Assembly: GCA_963740205.1 (NCBI GenBank)
Contig: CAVUDD010000003.1
Span: 1-28,753 of the forward strand
Source of the DNA: UBA2137 sp963740205
GTDB taxonomy: Bacteria > Pseudomonadota > Alphaproteobacteria > Micavibrionales > Micavibrionaceae
Length of the DNA: 28,753 bases
Reading direction: 5' to 3'
Below the pieces are notes generated by a model. It did not search any database. It was given only the letters and a program-made list of their open reading frames with translations, and was not told the origin of the DNA. Shown here piece by piece: positions 15,930-24,959 of this stretch (within the stretch, counting starts at the first letter, position 1; every line of letters starts with the position of its first letter). A program made the translations under genes and the position numbers.

Positions 15930-16451
15930 ATGGCGTTTTTAAATATAGCTAAAAAATGTGCTCCATTGTTTTTGGGAGCATCCGTTCTTGGCGGTTGTGT
16001 AACAACCAGCGGCCCTGGTGGCTGTGAAGCATACGACATCGCAGCCGATTGCTATTCAGCAAGAGAATTTAGTGCATTTATGACTTATGGCGATATAAAT
16101 ATTTCCAATATTGGAAATGGTGCCTTAGACAAGCCGCTTATTGTCGAGTCAGCCTTAAGAAACATGTCAGACCAACAAGTTACAGAAGATTTCCGCCCCG
16201 GCCTTATTGCACAGACGCCAAATGGCGAGGCCGTATTCAAATTGGCTGGCCGTATCCTAGATGCGCGTGAAAATGGAACTGAGTTACGTCTAAGAAGAGC
16301 TGACTTGGAAATCTTAGGAATTGCAGGTCAAACGGTTCTAGTTATTCAGCCCGATGACTTAGACACTTTTATTCAGGACAACCAAGAAGCAATAGACAAC
16401 TTGTCAGGCGCTAGAGAACCTTTGCGTGCCCCTGCTGCTTCGTTCGAGTAA
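15930..16451 (+). CDS. Putative lipoprotein, unrecognised
   Basis: A 173-residue protein with a lipoprotein signal peptide: hydrophobic core PLFLGASVL followed by the lipobox L-G-G-Cys23, so the mature protein would be lipid-anchored at the cysteine. The residue after the cysteine is Val, not Asp, which in Enterobacteria would favour outer-membrane sorting. The mature domain has two further cysteines close by (Cys32, Cys41), then a helical-looking body with DFRPGLIAQTPNGEAVFKL and ELRLRRADLEILGIAGQTVL. No known family. It lies next to the L,D-transpeptidase gene in a block of exported proteins, so an envelope role is likely. Confidence 0.65.
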   Translation: MAFLNIAKKCAPLFLGASVLGGCVTTSGPGGCEAYDIAADCYSAREFSAFMTYGDINISNIGNGALDKPLIVESALRNMSDQQVTEDFRPGLIAQTPNGEAVFKLAGRILDARENGTELRLRRADLEILGIAGQTVLVIQPDDLDTFIQDNQEAIDNLSGAREPLRAPAASFE

Positions 16452-16565
16452 AATTTAATTATTTAAATACTCCCTTATTGATCTTCCATCACCCGTAGGA
16501 ATTACATTTTAACAATTTTGTTATCAATATTTGCACATCTTGTTGAACTTGTTTAAACAGTCTCT

Positions 16566-17594
16566 ATGACTGTCACAGTTCAAAATCAGCAAAAATTTAA
16601 AGTTCATTTAACTGGCGCAGATCCATACCAATGGGCGCTGGACGAAGATTTGAAACAGACAGAAATATCTGTTTCTGGATTCACCGAACTTTGCACTCGC
16701 CAAGATGCGGATATTATTCATTCTGTCTACTGGGAGAATTTGCTTAAACTCCCCGAAGATATCCTTAAATCAAAAAAAATCATTTGTAATCTAGCGGGCG
16801 AATGGGGGCGTTACGAAAGAGATTTTGGCGAACGTTTCAGAAGCCTTATACCATTAGTTGATTTGTGGATTGTGCGCTCCGAGAAAGCTAAACAGGACTT
16901 GGTGGAAAAGAACCTCAATGCCATTCTTATTCCCTATACAGTTAATACCGATATTTTTAAACCTTTATCAGATACCGAGACCAAAAAATGGTACCGTAAA
17001 TATAAATTGCCACAGGATACCTACCTGATTGGTAATTTCATGCGGGATAGCAATGCTGGAAAGCTTAAAACACCAAAATTGGTTAAAGGTCCTGACATCT
17101 TTGTCGATATTCTTGATGGCCTTTATCAAAAGCATAAAAATATCTGTGCCGTATTGGCAGGCCCTCGTAGGCACTGGATTAGAAGTGCGTTAAAAAAACG
17201 TGGTATCCCTTATCGTTATATTGGTTGGCAACTACCTTTTGAGGACATGCGTATCAACACAATGAATAGAGAAAAACTCAATACACTTTATAATTGTCTT
17301 AATTTGACAGTCACATCAAGTCGCAGCGAGGCAGGTCCCCATGCTATTTTAGAGGCGGGTGCATCAAAATGTCCTCAAATTTCAACGCCTGTCGGTATTG
17401 CACCAGATGTTTTATTGAAAACTGCGATATATGAAACGCCTGAGGACGCCGTTCGATTGATAGAGGATGATATTGGGGGGGGTACTTTATCAGCACTCAC
17501 AAATGAGACTTACGAGAGAATAAGGACAAACCACATACCCACGCAGATGTATGATTTGTATCGAAATCTTTACGGTCAGGTTTGGAATACATGA
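16566..17594 (+). CDS. GT4-like glycosyltransferase (GT-B fold)
   Basis: A 342-residue protein without membrane segments. The C-terminal half shows the GT4 nucleotide-sugar-binding pattern: VLAGPRRHWI, then SSRSEAGPHAILEAGASKCP, with the E-x7-E arrangement and PQISTPVG. The N-terminal half (DIIHSVYWENLLKLP, KKIICNLAGEWGRYE, DLWIVRSEKAKQDL) fits an acceptor-binding domain. First gene of the plus-strand glycan operon; its TGA overlaps the next gene's ATG (ATGA at 17591-17594). The 114 bases upstream are AT-rich and must hold the promoter, but I see no confident box pair. Donor and acceptor unknown. Confidence 0.8.
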   Translation: MTVTVQNQQKFKVHLTGADPYQWALDEDLKQTEISVSGFTELCTRQDADIIHSVYWENLLKLPEDILKSKKIICNLAGEWGRYERDFGERFRSLIPLVDLWIVRSEKAKQDLVEKNLNAILIPYTVNTDIFKPLSDTETKKWYRKYKLPQDTYLIGNFMRDSNAGKLKTPKLVKGPDIFVDILDGLYQKHKNICAVLAGPRRHWIRSALKKRGIPYRYIGWQLPFEDMRINTMNREKLNTLYNCLNLTVTSSRSEAGPHAILEAGASKCPQISTPVGIAPDVLLKTAIYETPEDAVRLIEDDIGGGTLSALTNETYERIRTNHIPTQMYDLYRNLYGQVWNT

Positions 17595-18631
17595 AAATTC
17601 ACATCTTCCTCGATATTCAGGATGGTCCTTGGGGTGGTGGAAACCAATTCCTGAAGGCTTTGCGCGTGATTTGGCGTGAGGAAGATTGTTATGCGGAAGA
17701 TTTAAATGACGCAGACTGTGTTTTGGTCAATAGCCATCACTTCGATTCGCAAGATAATCTGGAAAGACTCCTTACAGCTTTAAAAAATAACCCTGACATG
17801 AGTGTTGTTCATCGTATAGACGGCCCCGTGACATTTATTCGTAAAAGTAACGACGGCACTGATGATCTTATTTTCAAATTTAATGAGTTATTTGCAGATG
17901 CGTCTATTCTCCAATCCAAGTGGAGCGTCGATAAGACGAAAGAACTTGGCTATGACATTAAGGTGCCAGTCAAGGTGATTTATAATGCGCCGGATCCAAC
18001 AGTCTTTTACCCAGCTGAAAGTAAAAAGAAAAACGTAAAAACAAAATTAATAGCAACGTCTTGGTCATCGAATATCCGTAAAGGTTTTGATGTTTATCAA
18101 TGGATGGATGAAAATCTCGATTGGGACAAATATGAAATGAGTTTTATCGGTAATACAGATGTGTTTTTCAAAAATGTCAGTCATATTCCGCCAATGGATA
18201 GCACTACTCTCTCTGAAGCCTTGAGGGAAAGTGATATCTTCATAACTGCTTCAAAGGCAGATCCATGTTCAAACTCTCTTATTGAGGCCTTACATTGTGG
18301 TTTACCTGCACTTGCTCTAAAGGACGGCGGACACCCTGAATTGATTGGCAAGGCTGGAGAAGCATTCGGGAGTGCCGAGGAAATCCCAACCCTCCTTGAG
18401 AAAATAAGTGACAATCAGAAAAATTATGTCTGTAAGATAAAATTGTCTGATATTAAAGAGGTTGCGAAGCAGTATTACCAATTCATAAAAACTGCAAAAG
18501 GCAATCACTACACAGCACAAAAACATAATGAATTTATGGGTATGTATGTGACACACATGCGCAGGCATAATCCGGGACTAGCCGCGAGAGTTTTCAGAAA
18601 AATAAAGAGTAAAATTTTTGCCTCTGGATGA
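17591..18631 (+). CDS. GT4-like glycosyltransferase (GT-B fold)
   Basis: 346 residues from the ATG at 17591, chosen because it gives the four-base ATGA overlap with the preceding gene and begins cleanly with KIHIFLDIQDGPWGGGNQF. The last region carries the GT4 motif ITASKADPCSNSLIEALHCG followed by LPALALKDGGHPELIG; the N-terminal side has VLVNSHHFDSQD and VVHRIDGPVTF. Cytosolic, with a basic C-terminus (AARVFRKIKSKIFASG) that may contact the membrane. It is probably translationally coupled to the first glycosyltransferase, and the two likely act in sequence on the same glycan. Donor and acceptor cannot be read from sequence. Confidence 0.82.
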   Translation: MKIHIFLDIQDGPWGGGNQFLKALRVIWREEDCYAEDLNDADCVLVNSHHFDSQDNLERLLTALKNNPDMSVVHRIDGPVTFIRKSNDGTDDLIFKFNELFADASILQSKWSVDKTKELGYDIKVPVKVIYNAPDPTVFYPAESKKKNVKTKLIATSWSSNIRKGFDVYQWMDENLDWDKYEMSFIGNTDVFFKNVSHIPPMDSTTLSEALRESDIFITASKADPCSNSLIEALHCGLPALALKDGGHPELIGKAGEAFGSAEEIPTLLEKISDNQKNYVCKIKLSDIKEVAKQYYQFIKTAKGNHYTAQKHNEFMGMYVTHMRRHNPGLAARVFRKIKSKIFASG

Positions 18632-18659
18632 GTGTGCAAAAAGGGGTAAGAATACAGTC

Positions 18660-19379
18660 ATGAATACAGAAAATGCCAAACTACCTGATGAAGCTGTGCC
18701 GTACATTTTGTACCAACGCACAGCATATATGAAATTCATTCATAGCTTACCCTATAGAGCCCTGAGGAAGATTAGCCCTGTTTCATTCTATAAGCCGGTT
18801 GTAAATCTGGAGGCCAAACTGAGAAAGTCAGCCATCAAGAAAGCCTATATTGATGATATGCACCACGAGTACGAGACTATGAAGGCGCATTTACCAGCAA
18901 AGTGTAAGTCGATTGTTGATATTGGATGTGGAGTTGCGGGCGTAAATATCTTTTTACAAAAACACTATGATGAGTCCGTTGATTTTTACTTGCTAGATAA
19001 AACAGAGACTAACGAAGAAATTTACTATCTTTATAATGACAAAGGTGCGTTTTATAACTCACTTAATATCGCACAAGATGTTTTGCTGGAAAATGGTATA
19101 GAGAAGAAAAATATTCATCTTGTAGAAGCAACTGAAAATGATGATATCAACATTAAGGGCTCGGTTGATTTGATTATATCCCTAATCTCATGGGGCTTTC
19201 ATTACCCCGTGGCAATCTACCTTGATAAAGCGTATAAGAAACTGTCTAAAGGTGGTCATCTGATTATTGATGTGCGTAAAGAGACAGGTGGGTACGCCCT
19301 GATTAAGAAAAAGTTTGGTAAGACGAAAGTCATTGAGGAAACAGAAACGCGCGAGCGTATTTTGGCAATCAAAATTTAA
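18660..19379 (+). CDS. SAM-dependent methyltransferase, class I
   Basis: 239 residues from the ATG at 18660, which has an AAGGGG Shine-Dalgarno. Motif I is SIVDIGCGVAGVN (about residues 85-97), followed by DFYLLDKTE for the acidic residue that binds the SAM ribose, and a later strand DLIISLISWGFHYP. The C-terminal part, GGHLIIDVRKETGG, completes the Rossmann-like fold. Short gap to the next gene, same operon. Within a glycan locus it most likely methylates a sugar hydroxyl or a lipid-linked intermediate, but the substrate is not identifiable. Confidence 0.75.
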   Translation: MNTENAKLPDEAVPYILYQRTAYMKFIHSLPYRALRKISPVSFYKPVVNLEAKLRKSAIKKAYIDDMHHEYETMKAHLPAKCKSIVDIGCGVAGVNIFLQKHYDESVDFYLLDKTETNEEIYYLYNDKGAFYNSLNIAQDVLLENGIEKKNIHLVEATENDDINIKGSVDLIISLISWGFHYPVAIYLDKAYKKLSKGGHLIIDVRKETGGYALIKKKFGKTKVIEETETRERILAIKI

Positions 19380-19395
19380 ATTAATTGGTGAGAGT

Positions 19396-20157
19396 ATGAT
19401 TAAGACAAAAATTTTAAAAAGATTTCAACTTCATACGGAGATGCCTTTAAAGTTATTGTTTAAAACTTACTTTGAAAAGCTCATTCTTGAAGATGAAGCT
19501 GATAAGAGGGATATCATCTCGAAAGTCACACCTATGACTATGACAGGTGAGCTGGGTGTATTGGCAAATATTGATGCCGTGGACTACATTACTAAAAACT
19601 CTCTCAAGGGTGCAATCGTTGAATGTGGTGTCTGGAAAGGTGGCTCGACAGCTGCAATGATTTACAGACTTTTGCAGCACAAAGACAAATCACGTCAGAT
19701 ATATTTGTTCGATACATTTGCAGGAATGACCGAGCCAACCGAAGAAGATAAAAAGGGCTCTTTGGATGTTGTTCAGAAATTTGAAGAGCACCAGACAGGA
19801 ACACACAATGAATGGTGTTATTCTCCGATTGAAGAGGTAAAAAGTAATATTGCCGAAACGGGTTATCCTGAAAAGAACGTTCATTTCATCAAGGGTGATG
19901 TTCTGCAAACTATTCCGCAAAGCCCGGTTGATGAGATTGCAATTCTTCGCCTTGATACGGATTGGTACGAAAGCACAAAGATTGAGCTTGAGCATTTTTA
20001 CCCGAAAGTGGTCAAAGGTGGTGTGGTTATCATCGATGATTACGGTGCTTGGCAGGGAGCACGGAAAGCAACGGATGAGTATTTTGAAAAGATGAAAATA
20101 TCGCCGTTAATGCAGCGCGTTGACCATACAAGAAGGATGTTTGTTAAGCATGATTAA
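19396..20157 (+). CDS. TylF/MycF-type O-methyltransferase
   Basis: 253 residues from the ATG at 19396 (GGTGAG nearby as Shine-Dalgarno). It shows the signature of macrocin-O-methyltransferase (TylF) relatives: GAIVECGVWKGGSTAAM for SAM binding, YLFDTFAGMTEPTEED, and LRLDTDWYESTKIELEHFYP followed by GGVVIIDDYGAWQGARKA. TylF and MycF methylate hydroxyls on deoxysugars with a metal ion; the DTDWYEST and DDYG aspartates are the expected metal ligands. In bacteria the family often decorates O-antigen or other surface sugars. It overlaps the next gene by eight bases. Confidence 0.85.
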   Translation: MIKTKILKRFQLHTEMPLKLLFKTYFEKLILEDEADKRDIISKVTPMTMTGELGVLANIDAVDYITKNSLKGAIVECGVWKGGSTAAMIYRLLQHKDKSRQIYLFDTFAGMTEPTEEDKKGSLDVVQKFEEHQTGTHNEWCYSPIEEVKSNIAETGYPEKNVHFIKGDVLQTIPQSPVDEIAILRLDTDWYESTKIELEHFYPKVVKGGVVIIDDYGAWQGARKATDEYFEKMKISPLMQRVDHTRRMFVKHD

Positions 20158-20852
20158 GAAGCCTTACGAACTGGGCTTAAAAGAGGGGATTAGTTACTCC
20201 CTTCGTCGTTACTACGTCGATAGCTTTTTTTATTCTCATAGAAAAGATTTTGCAAAGGCAAAACATATTCTTGATCTCGGCGGTGAAAAGGAAAATAAAC
20301 GCGGACAATTTAATCTTTACGAGCACGCCTATAAAATCACAAATATTAATCTTACAGCAAAAAAGAAACCGGATGTTCTCGGTGATGCTGCGCAAATCCC
20401 TGTTAAAGACAGAACTTTCGATGTAGCAATATGCGCAGAGCTTTTGGAGCATGTGCGTGATCCGGTTGCTGTCCTTAAAGAAATCAAAAGAACGCTCAAG
20501 AGGAACGGTAAGGCCTATATTACTGTCCCGTTTATGTTCCCTGTACATGCCGATCCACATGATTATGGGCGTTATACGCATACATTCTGGGAAACAGTTG
20601 CAGATGAAATTGGATTGAAAGTTGAGTCTGTCAATTCGCAGGGAAGTTATATCAATGTTCTTATCGATATGATACGCATGGGAGTCTTACCGCAAGATTG
20701 AGAATAAATATTTGCGCTTTGGTCTGTATGTATTAATTAGGATCTTACAACGTTTGACATTCAGCAAAGATAAAAAAGCAAAACAATTGAAGGATAAATT
20801 TGCGAACTCCTTTACAACTGGTTTCGAGATTGTATTGAAAAAAACGTCTTAG
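20150..20852 (+). CDS. Methyltransf_11-type methyltransferase, frameshifted near its C-terminus
   Basis: The start at 20150 (IKKPYELGLKEGISYS) has AGAAGGA eleven bases upstream. SAM-binding motif I is HILDLGGEKENK, followed by VLGDAAQIPVKDRTFDVAIC and the helix AELLEHVRDPVAVLKEIKR, then AYITVPFMFPVHADPHDYGR. The frame stops early at 20701, but removing one G of the GGG at 20680-20682 continues as ESYRKIENKYLRFGLYVLI to FTTGFEIVLKKTS, a typical C-terminus of this family. The restored protein has 233 residues and its stop interlocks exactly with that of the convergent sulfotransferase gene. This is the fifth and last gene of the plus-strand operon. Confidence 0.78.
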
Positions 20853-21593
20853 GAAATTGTATCTTTGTAGAGTGCGAAGTAACGCGGATAATTTTTGAAT
20901 ATTTCATTACATTTTTTTATTTGCGCTTTGGTCATATATTCCTCATGACCGCCTACCTTGCCTTTTCTGACCTTTGCACCTTCTGGATTATCAACAGGGC
21001 TTAGTGCTGATCCTATGCCTTGATCTTGGGTATAGTAACCGGATTTTTCTTTAGCTTTTAATCTCTTGAATTCATTATCTTCGACCGCCTTTTTAATTTC
21101 TACATCTTTGATGACCTTGAATCCAAAATGGTGTATGGCTTTCTTCATATTCTTAATAGCATCTTCATGTAAACTTTCGTATGAAACCAAGAGATGCTTA
21201 TTGTCATTTTGTGTCTCAAAGTAAGTGAGCCATTTTTCGTTAAAGGCGCAGGTTTTAGCCATTCCGATTTCAGGATCGTCTATGAAGTCATCTATGTTTC
21301 CTTCAAATTCATTGACACGTTTTGTCATGTGAAAATAATAAGACACAACAACGTCCTTTGGTTCTCTCAGAAGGTATAAATATTTTGAGAAAGGTTGAAT
21401 TGGCTCTATTTCCATTTCTTGTTTAAAGCCTATGCCGTCATGTCTGTTAGCTTACTCATGCGTATATGAAGGATGAATGCCAAGATCATGGAATATCGCT
21501 CGCACCCAAGTTCTTCCAGACTTTGGGATAGGACATCACGCCTTTGTTACGGCTTTTGATTTTGCCTTCTATTTTACCTAGAAGTGATGTCAT
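20849..21593 (-). pseudogene. Sulfotransferase, frameshift plus in-frame stop
   Basis: Members transfer sulfate from PAPS to a hydroxyl of a glycan or other acceptor. From ATG 21593 the protein opens TSLLGKIEGKIKSRNKGVMS; then, after removing one base in the CCCAAA (plus strand TTTGGG, 21522-21527), the PAPS-binding loop reads YPKSGRTWVRAIFHDLG. Further on are KYLYLLREPKDVVVSYYFHM, the 3'-phosphate-binding region, and a C-terminal block KVRKGKVGGHEEYMT. Besides the frameshift there is a TAA in frame at 21454-21452 (THE-stop-ANRHDG). Corrected length is 247 residues. The stop codon makes real inactivation more likely here than in the other frameshifted genes, although a recoverable C-terminal fragment starts at 21415. 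Last gene of the minus-strand glycan operon. Confidence 0.78.
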
Positions 21594-21609
21594 GAAACTG
21601 CTTCCTCCA

Positions 21610-23318
21610 TTATTTCTTCTTGAGACGGCCACTGGAAACCTCGTAAACAACAGAGGCGTAGTTTTTCACATTGTGACTATGTGAGACAATAATGACCGTC
21701 ATGGTTTTAGACAGTTTTTTAAGAATTTCAAAGAGTTTAGCTTCTGTTTCAGGGTCAAGAGCGCTGGTGGGTTCATCCAGCAATAGAATTTGTGGTTTAT
21801 GAAGAATGGCGCGGGCAATGGCAACACGTTGCTTTTGGCCGCCAGATAAAGCCCTTCCGTTTTCACCGCAATCTGTGTTTAAGCCTTCTGGAAGTTTATT
21901 GACGAAAGCCAGCGAATTAATTGTTCTCAAGGCACTTTGAACATCTTTCTCAGAAAAACTTCTGCGGCCCATAATAATATTATCTTTTAAACTTGCATTG
22001 AAAAGGTAGGTTTCTTGGGAAACAAAGCCAATCTTTTTGCGCCAAGCGGATAAATTGAGAGAGGAAAGTTCGTTTTTGCCAATCGTCACCATGCCACTAT
22101 CAGGTTTATAAAAACCGCTGATGATATCTAGTATAGTTGTTTTCCCTGATCCTGTTTCTCCTATAATGCCAATCATCTTCTTGGCAGGAAATTGGCAGGA
22201 AATTTTGTTCAGTATTTTTTTATCTTCATGCGAAAAAGTGATTTCTTCAAAAGTAATTGATTCAACTTTAGCTGAAGGCGTTTTTCCTTTTTTCGAACCT
22301 TTTTGATATTCACTGGCACGTTCGGCGTCATTCGTATGTTTAAGTAACGACCAGAGCGCGCTTTCTTGTGTGACAACGCGCTGATATTCAGTTTGTAGGT
22401 TATTAACAGCTGCAAGAGCGCGCATGAAAAAGATAATCATGACAACCAAAACACTGCTTTCGAACGCGCTATAGGTTATAGCAACATACAAGCTGATAAT
22501 GACCGAAATTGCCATGATAGGCTCATAAACGATGCGCAGAGCTTGATTAGAAAACATCTGATAGAGATAGGCGTTCTGGAGTTGTTGTGAGCTTTTTAAA
22601 ACGATGTCAGAGAATTGTTTTTCCAGTGCCATGGCGCGCAGAGATTTTAGATTTTGCATCAACTCGTTCATGTGTTTAAGCAGGCTTTTCAGATTCTTTT
22701 GTTTGTTGATTGCCTGCGCGCTTTGCCAACACAATAAATGGACGCAGTACCAGTATGATAATCAACCCGACGGAAATAATAAGAACTGTGAGTTCCCATG
22801 ATACAAATAGACGACGCCAATATATAAATACCGAACTGCATAAAGGAGACAATCATGCGCGTGGCAGACATAAAGGCTGCTGCTGCACGAATAGGTTCAA
22901 CGGCAAGTGTATTCATACTTTCGCCAGTGGAATTGCGAGTGAGATATTGCCATTTTGAATTTACAATAGCGTTTAAGAAATTTTCACGAAATTTCCCTGC
23001 ACTGGCAGCGACAACAGTGCTGACACGTTTCATCACAAACCATAAAACGAGCGCCTTTAGAGTTAGCATGGCAATAATGAAAAGTCCTGTGATCTGATAA
23101 TTCAAAACGATGCCGTTGTTCGCCAGAAAAGCATTCACTGCTCCGTTTGGAAATTCGATAATCTCTCGTCCTTCCAAAAATAATTTTAAGAAGGGGAGAA
23201 ACATAGAGACGCCCAACGCCTCAAGAATTGCGGCAAGTATTAAGAGAGCAACAACCAGAGAAGTCTCTGTCGGGTTTCTGTCAAAAAAGAAGCGCAGTGT
23301 TTTGAAAAGTCTCCTCAT
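21610..23318 (-). CDS. ABC exporter (fused permease and ATPase), two frameshifts
   Basis: One half-transporter of the MsbA/PglK type, likely to flip a lipid-linked glycan across the inner membrane. The N-terminal membrane domain has helices such as SLVVALLILAAILEALGV and ITGLFIIAMLTLKALVLWFV. The ATPase domain is complete: Walker A GETGSGKTT, signature LSGGQKQR, Walker B ILLLDEPTSALDPE and switch His in IIVSHS. Between them the frame changes twice, near 22800 and near 22718. The middle frame carries SWELTVLIISVGLIIILVLR, clearly the missing helix. Removing one base at each site gives 568 residues, the normal size. The ATG overlaps the GT2 stop (ATGA). The ATPase half is perfectly conserved, so indel error is likelier than loss. 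Confidence 0.88.
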
Positions 23319-24109
23319 GCCTTATTAGCCTTTATAAATTTAAAAAGTGACGTAGGGAGATTTTCTATGATGAAGAGACGCATGAGATAAAAAAGAGCAA
23401 TCAGTTTTCGTAAGCCTTTATTATGTTCCATACGCGCTTTAAACACGTCAGAAAATTGCTGTGTTTGTTTTGACTTACTTATCGAGGTCATAGATACACG
23501 CCGTAAAAGAAGAGGCTCCTGCAACATTGCAATTTTCCCTCTTTCGGCAAATCTCATCCATAATTCTGCATCTTGCGCGGTTTTCATTTGCTCATTATAA
23601 CCATTCATTTCCTTAATGTCTGTAGTCCGTATGAGGGCTGTGCTGTGTGCAAAGGGTGTTTTATAGAATACGGATTTATTGAGGGCCTCTGTATTTTCCC
23701 ATCCCCATTGGGTCTTGGTGCCATCGGGGTATATATTATCGCAGTTACTCCCGCATACGAGAATGTCAGGGCTAGCATCCATAAGTTCGATCTGTTTCCC
23801 TAATCTGGTTGGATAAGAAACATCATCTGCATCCTGACGGCCAATATATTGGCCCTTGGCGAGTTGAATGCCTTTATTGAGAGTTTTGGTTAGTCCAATA
23901 TTCTTGTGAGAGTGAGAAACAATACGTTTATCTTTTGCTGCATAACTCTCGACAATAGATTTCGTTGAATCGGTTGACCCATCATCAAAGATAATAAATT
24001 CAAAATTTGTGAAGATTTGGGAGAGAATACTCTCAATGCTTTGTGAGACGGTATTTTCTGCGTTATATGCAGACATCAGGACAGTGATCTGAGGAGGTTT
24101 CTTGGGCAT
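23315..24109 (-). CDS. GT2 family glycosyltransferase
   Basis: A 264-residue inverting-type transferase with the GT-A signature: ITVLMSAYNAENTVSQSIES, then FIIFDDGSTDSTKSI (Asp42-Asp43), NKGIQLAKGQYIGRQDADD with the metal-binding DAD (93-95), and a downstream QDAELWMRFAERG region that usually carries the catalytic acidic residue. No long membrane span, but the C-terminus is basic and hydrophobic (LIALFYLMRLFIIENLP), suggesting membrane association. Cytoplasmic side of the inner membrane. Seven bases separate it from the upstream methyltransferase gene, and it overlaps the ABC exporter start by four bases. Donor and acceptor unknown. Confidence 0.88.
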   Translation of the reverse strand: MPKKPPQITVLMSAYNAENTVSQSIESILSQIFTNFEFIIFDDGSTDSTKSIVESYAAKDKRIVSHSHKNIGLTKTLNKGIQLAKGQYIGRQDADDVSYPTRLGKQIELMDASPDILVCGSNCDNIYPDGTKTQWGWENTEALNKSVFYKTPFAHSTALIRTTDIKEMNGYNEQMKTAQDAELWMRFAERGKIAMLQEPLLLRRVSMTSISKSKQTQQFSDVFKARMEHNKGLRKLIALFYLMRLFIIENLPTSLFKFIKANKA

Positions 24110-24116
24110 TTAGCAT

Positions 24117-24956
24117 TCACCGCTTTGTTGTCACAGCATATCCTCTGCTGCGTCCAATATTGATGACTATTTTTTCGTAACCCCATTTTTTGCAACCATG
24201 GTCTACAGCTTTAACGAGTCCAGCAAAATCATCGTGGTTGTAATCATCAAAGACAATGATGTCGCCTTTGATTTGTTTTCCTGCGATTATTCCAAACTCA
24301 AACAGAACGTGTTCATAGGAGTGTGCGCCGTCTAAGAATGCAAAATGGATGCGGTCCAACTTAACCTTACTCAAATTGAGACGACTGTCCCCTTCAATAA
24401 ATAGAATATTTTCTTCAACCAGTTTTTTCCATGGAGATAGAAGTTCTTTTCTGGATTTTGGTCCGTCATGATCATCAATGCAATTCCAGAATATTTTTTT
24501 GTCATTGGGTAAAACATCAAAGGTTAGGATTTTACCGGAAGCTTTTGCGTCTTTGAGTGCTTTTGACATGATAACAGCAGAAAAGCCACGCGCTGTTCCT
24601 GTCTCATATATTGTGAGGTTGGGAGACGTCTGTTTGCTAAGATAATGACTCAAAACTGAGTAGAGTATGCGGCCGTGCTGATAACATAGCGGCGATGATT
24701 TGATAACGATTTGTGTGTGTAGCGCCAGTTCATGAAACCATTTTTTGTTAACGCTAAAGCCCTGTGCTTTCTCAAATGCATCAATCTCTGTATAAGATTT
24801 TTCTTTCTCTTCTCTCCAGAGCTTCTCGTAAACTGCTTTAGTGGCAAGAGGACGTTTTCCTAGTGGAAAATCATGCCAATAGCGTTTTGCAACTTTAGAA
24901 AACAGTGTTTCACTTTTACGTGCCAGAATATTGAGGAGATGGGATGGTGTGTACAT
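24117..24956 (-). CDS. Class I methyltransferase (Methyltransf_24-like)
   Basis: 279 residues. A charged helical N-terminal region of about 110 residues is followed by the SAM motif TIYETGTARGFSAVIMSKAL, a second strand GKILTFDVLPND, then IHFAFLDGAHSYEHVLFEF and DIIVFDDYNHDDF. The DGAHSYE and FDDYN aspartates resemble the metal and catalytic residues of cephalosporin hydroxylase/TylF-related methyltransferases that act on sugar hydroxyls. It starts three bases after the stop of the upstream glycosyltransferase gene. Most likely a glycan methyltransferase; substrate unknown. Confidence 0.78.
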   Translation of the reverse strand: MYTPSHLLNILARKSETLFSKVAKRYWHDFPLGKRPLATKAVYEKLWREEKEKSYTEIDAFEKAQGFSVNKKWFHELALHTQIVIKSSPLCYQHGRILYSVLSHYLSKQTSPNLTIYETGTARGFSAVIMSKALKDAKASGKILTFDVLPNDKKIFWNCIDDHDGPKSRKELLSPWKKLVEENILFIEGDSRLNLSKVKLDRIHFAFLDGAHSYEHVLFEFGIIAGKQIKGDIIVFDDYNHDDFAGLVKAVDHGCKKWGYEKIVINIGRSRGYAVTTKR

Positions 24957-24959
24957 AGT

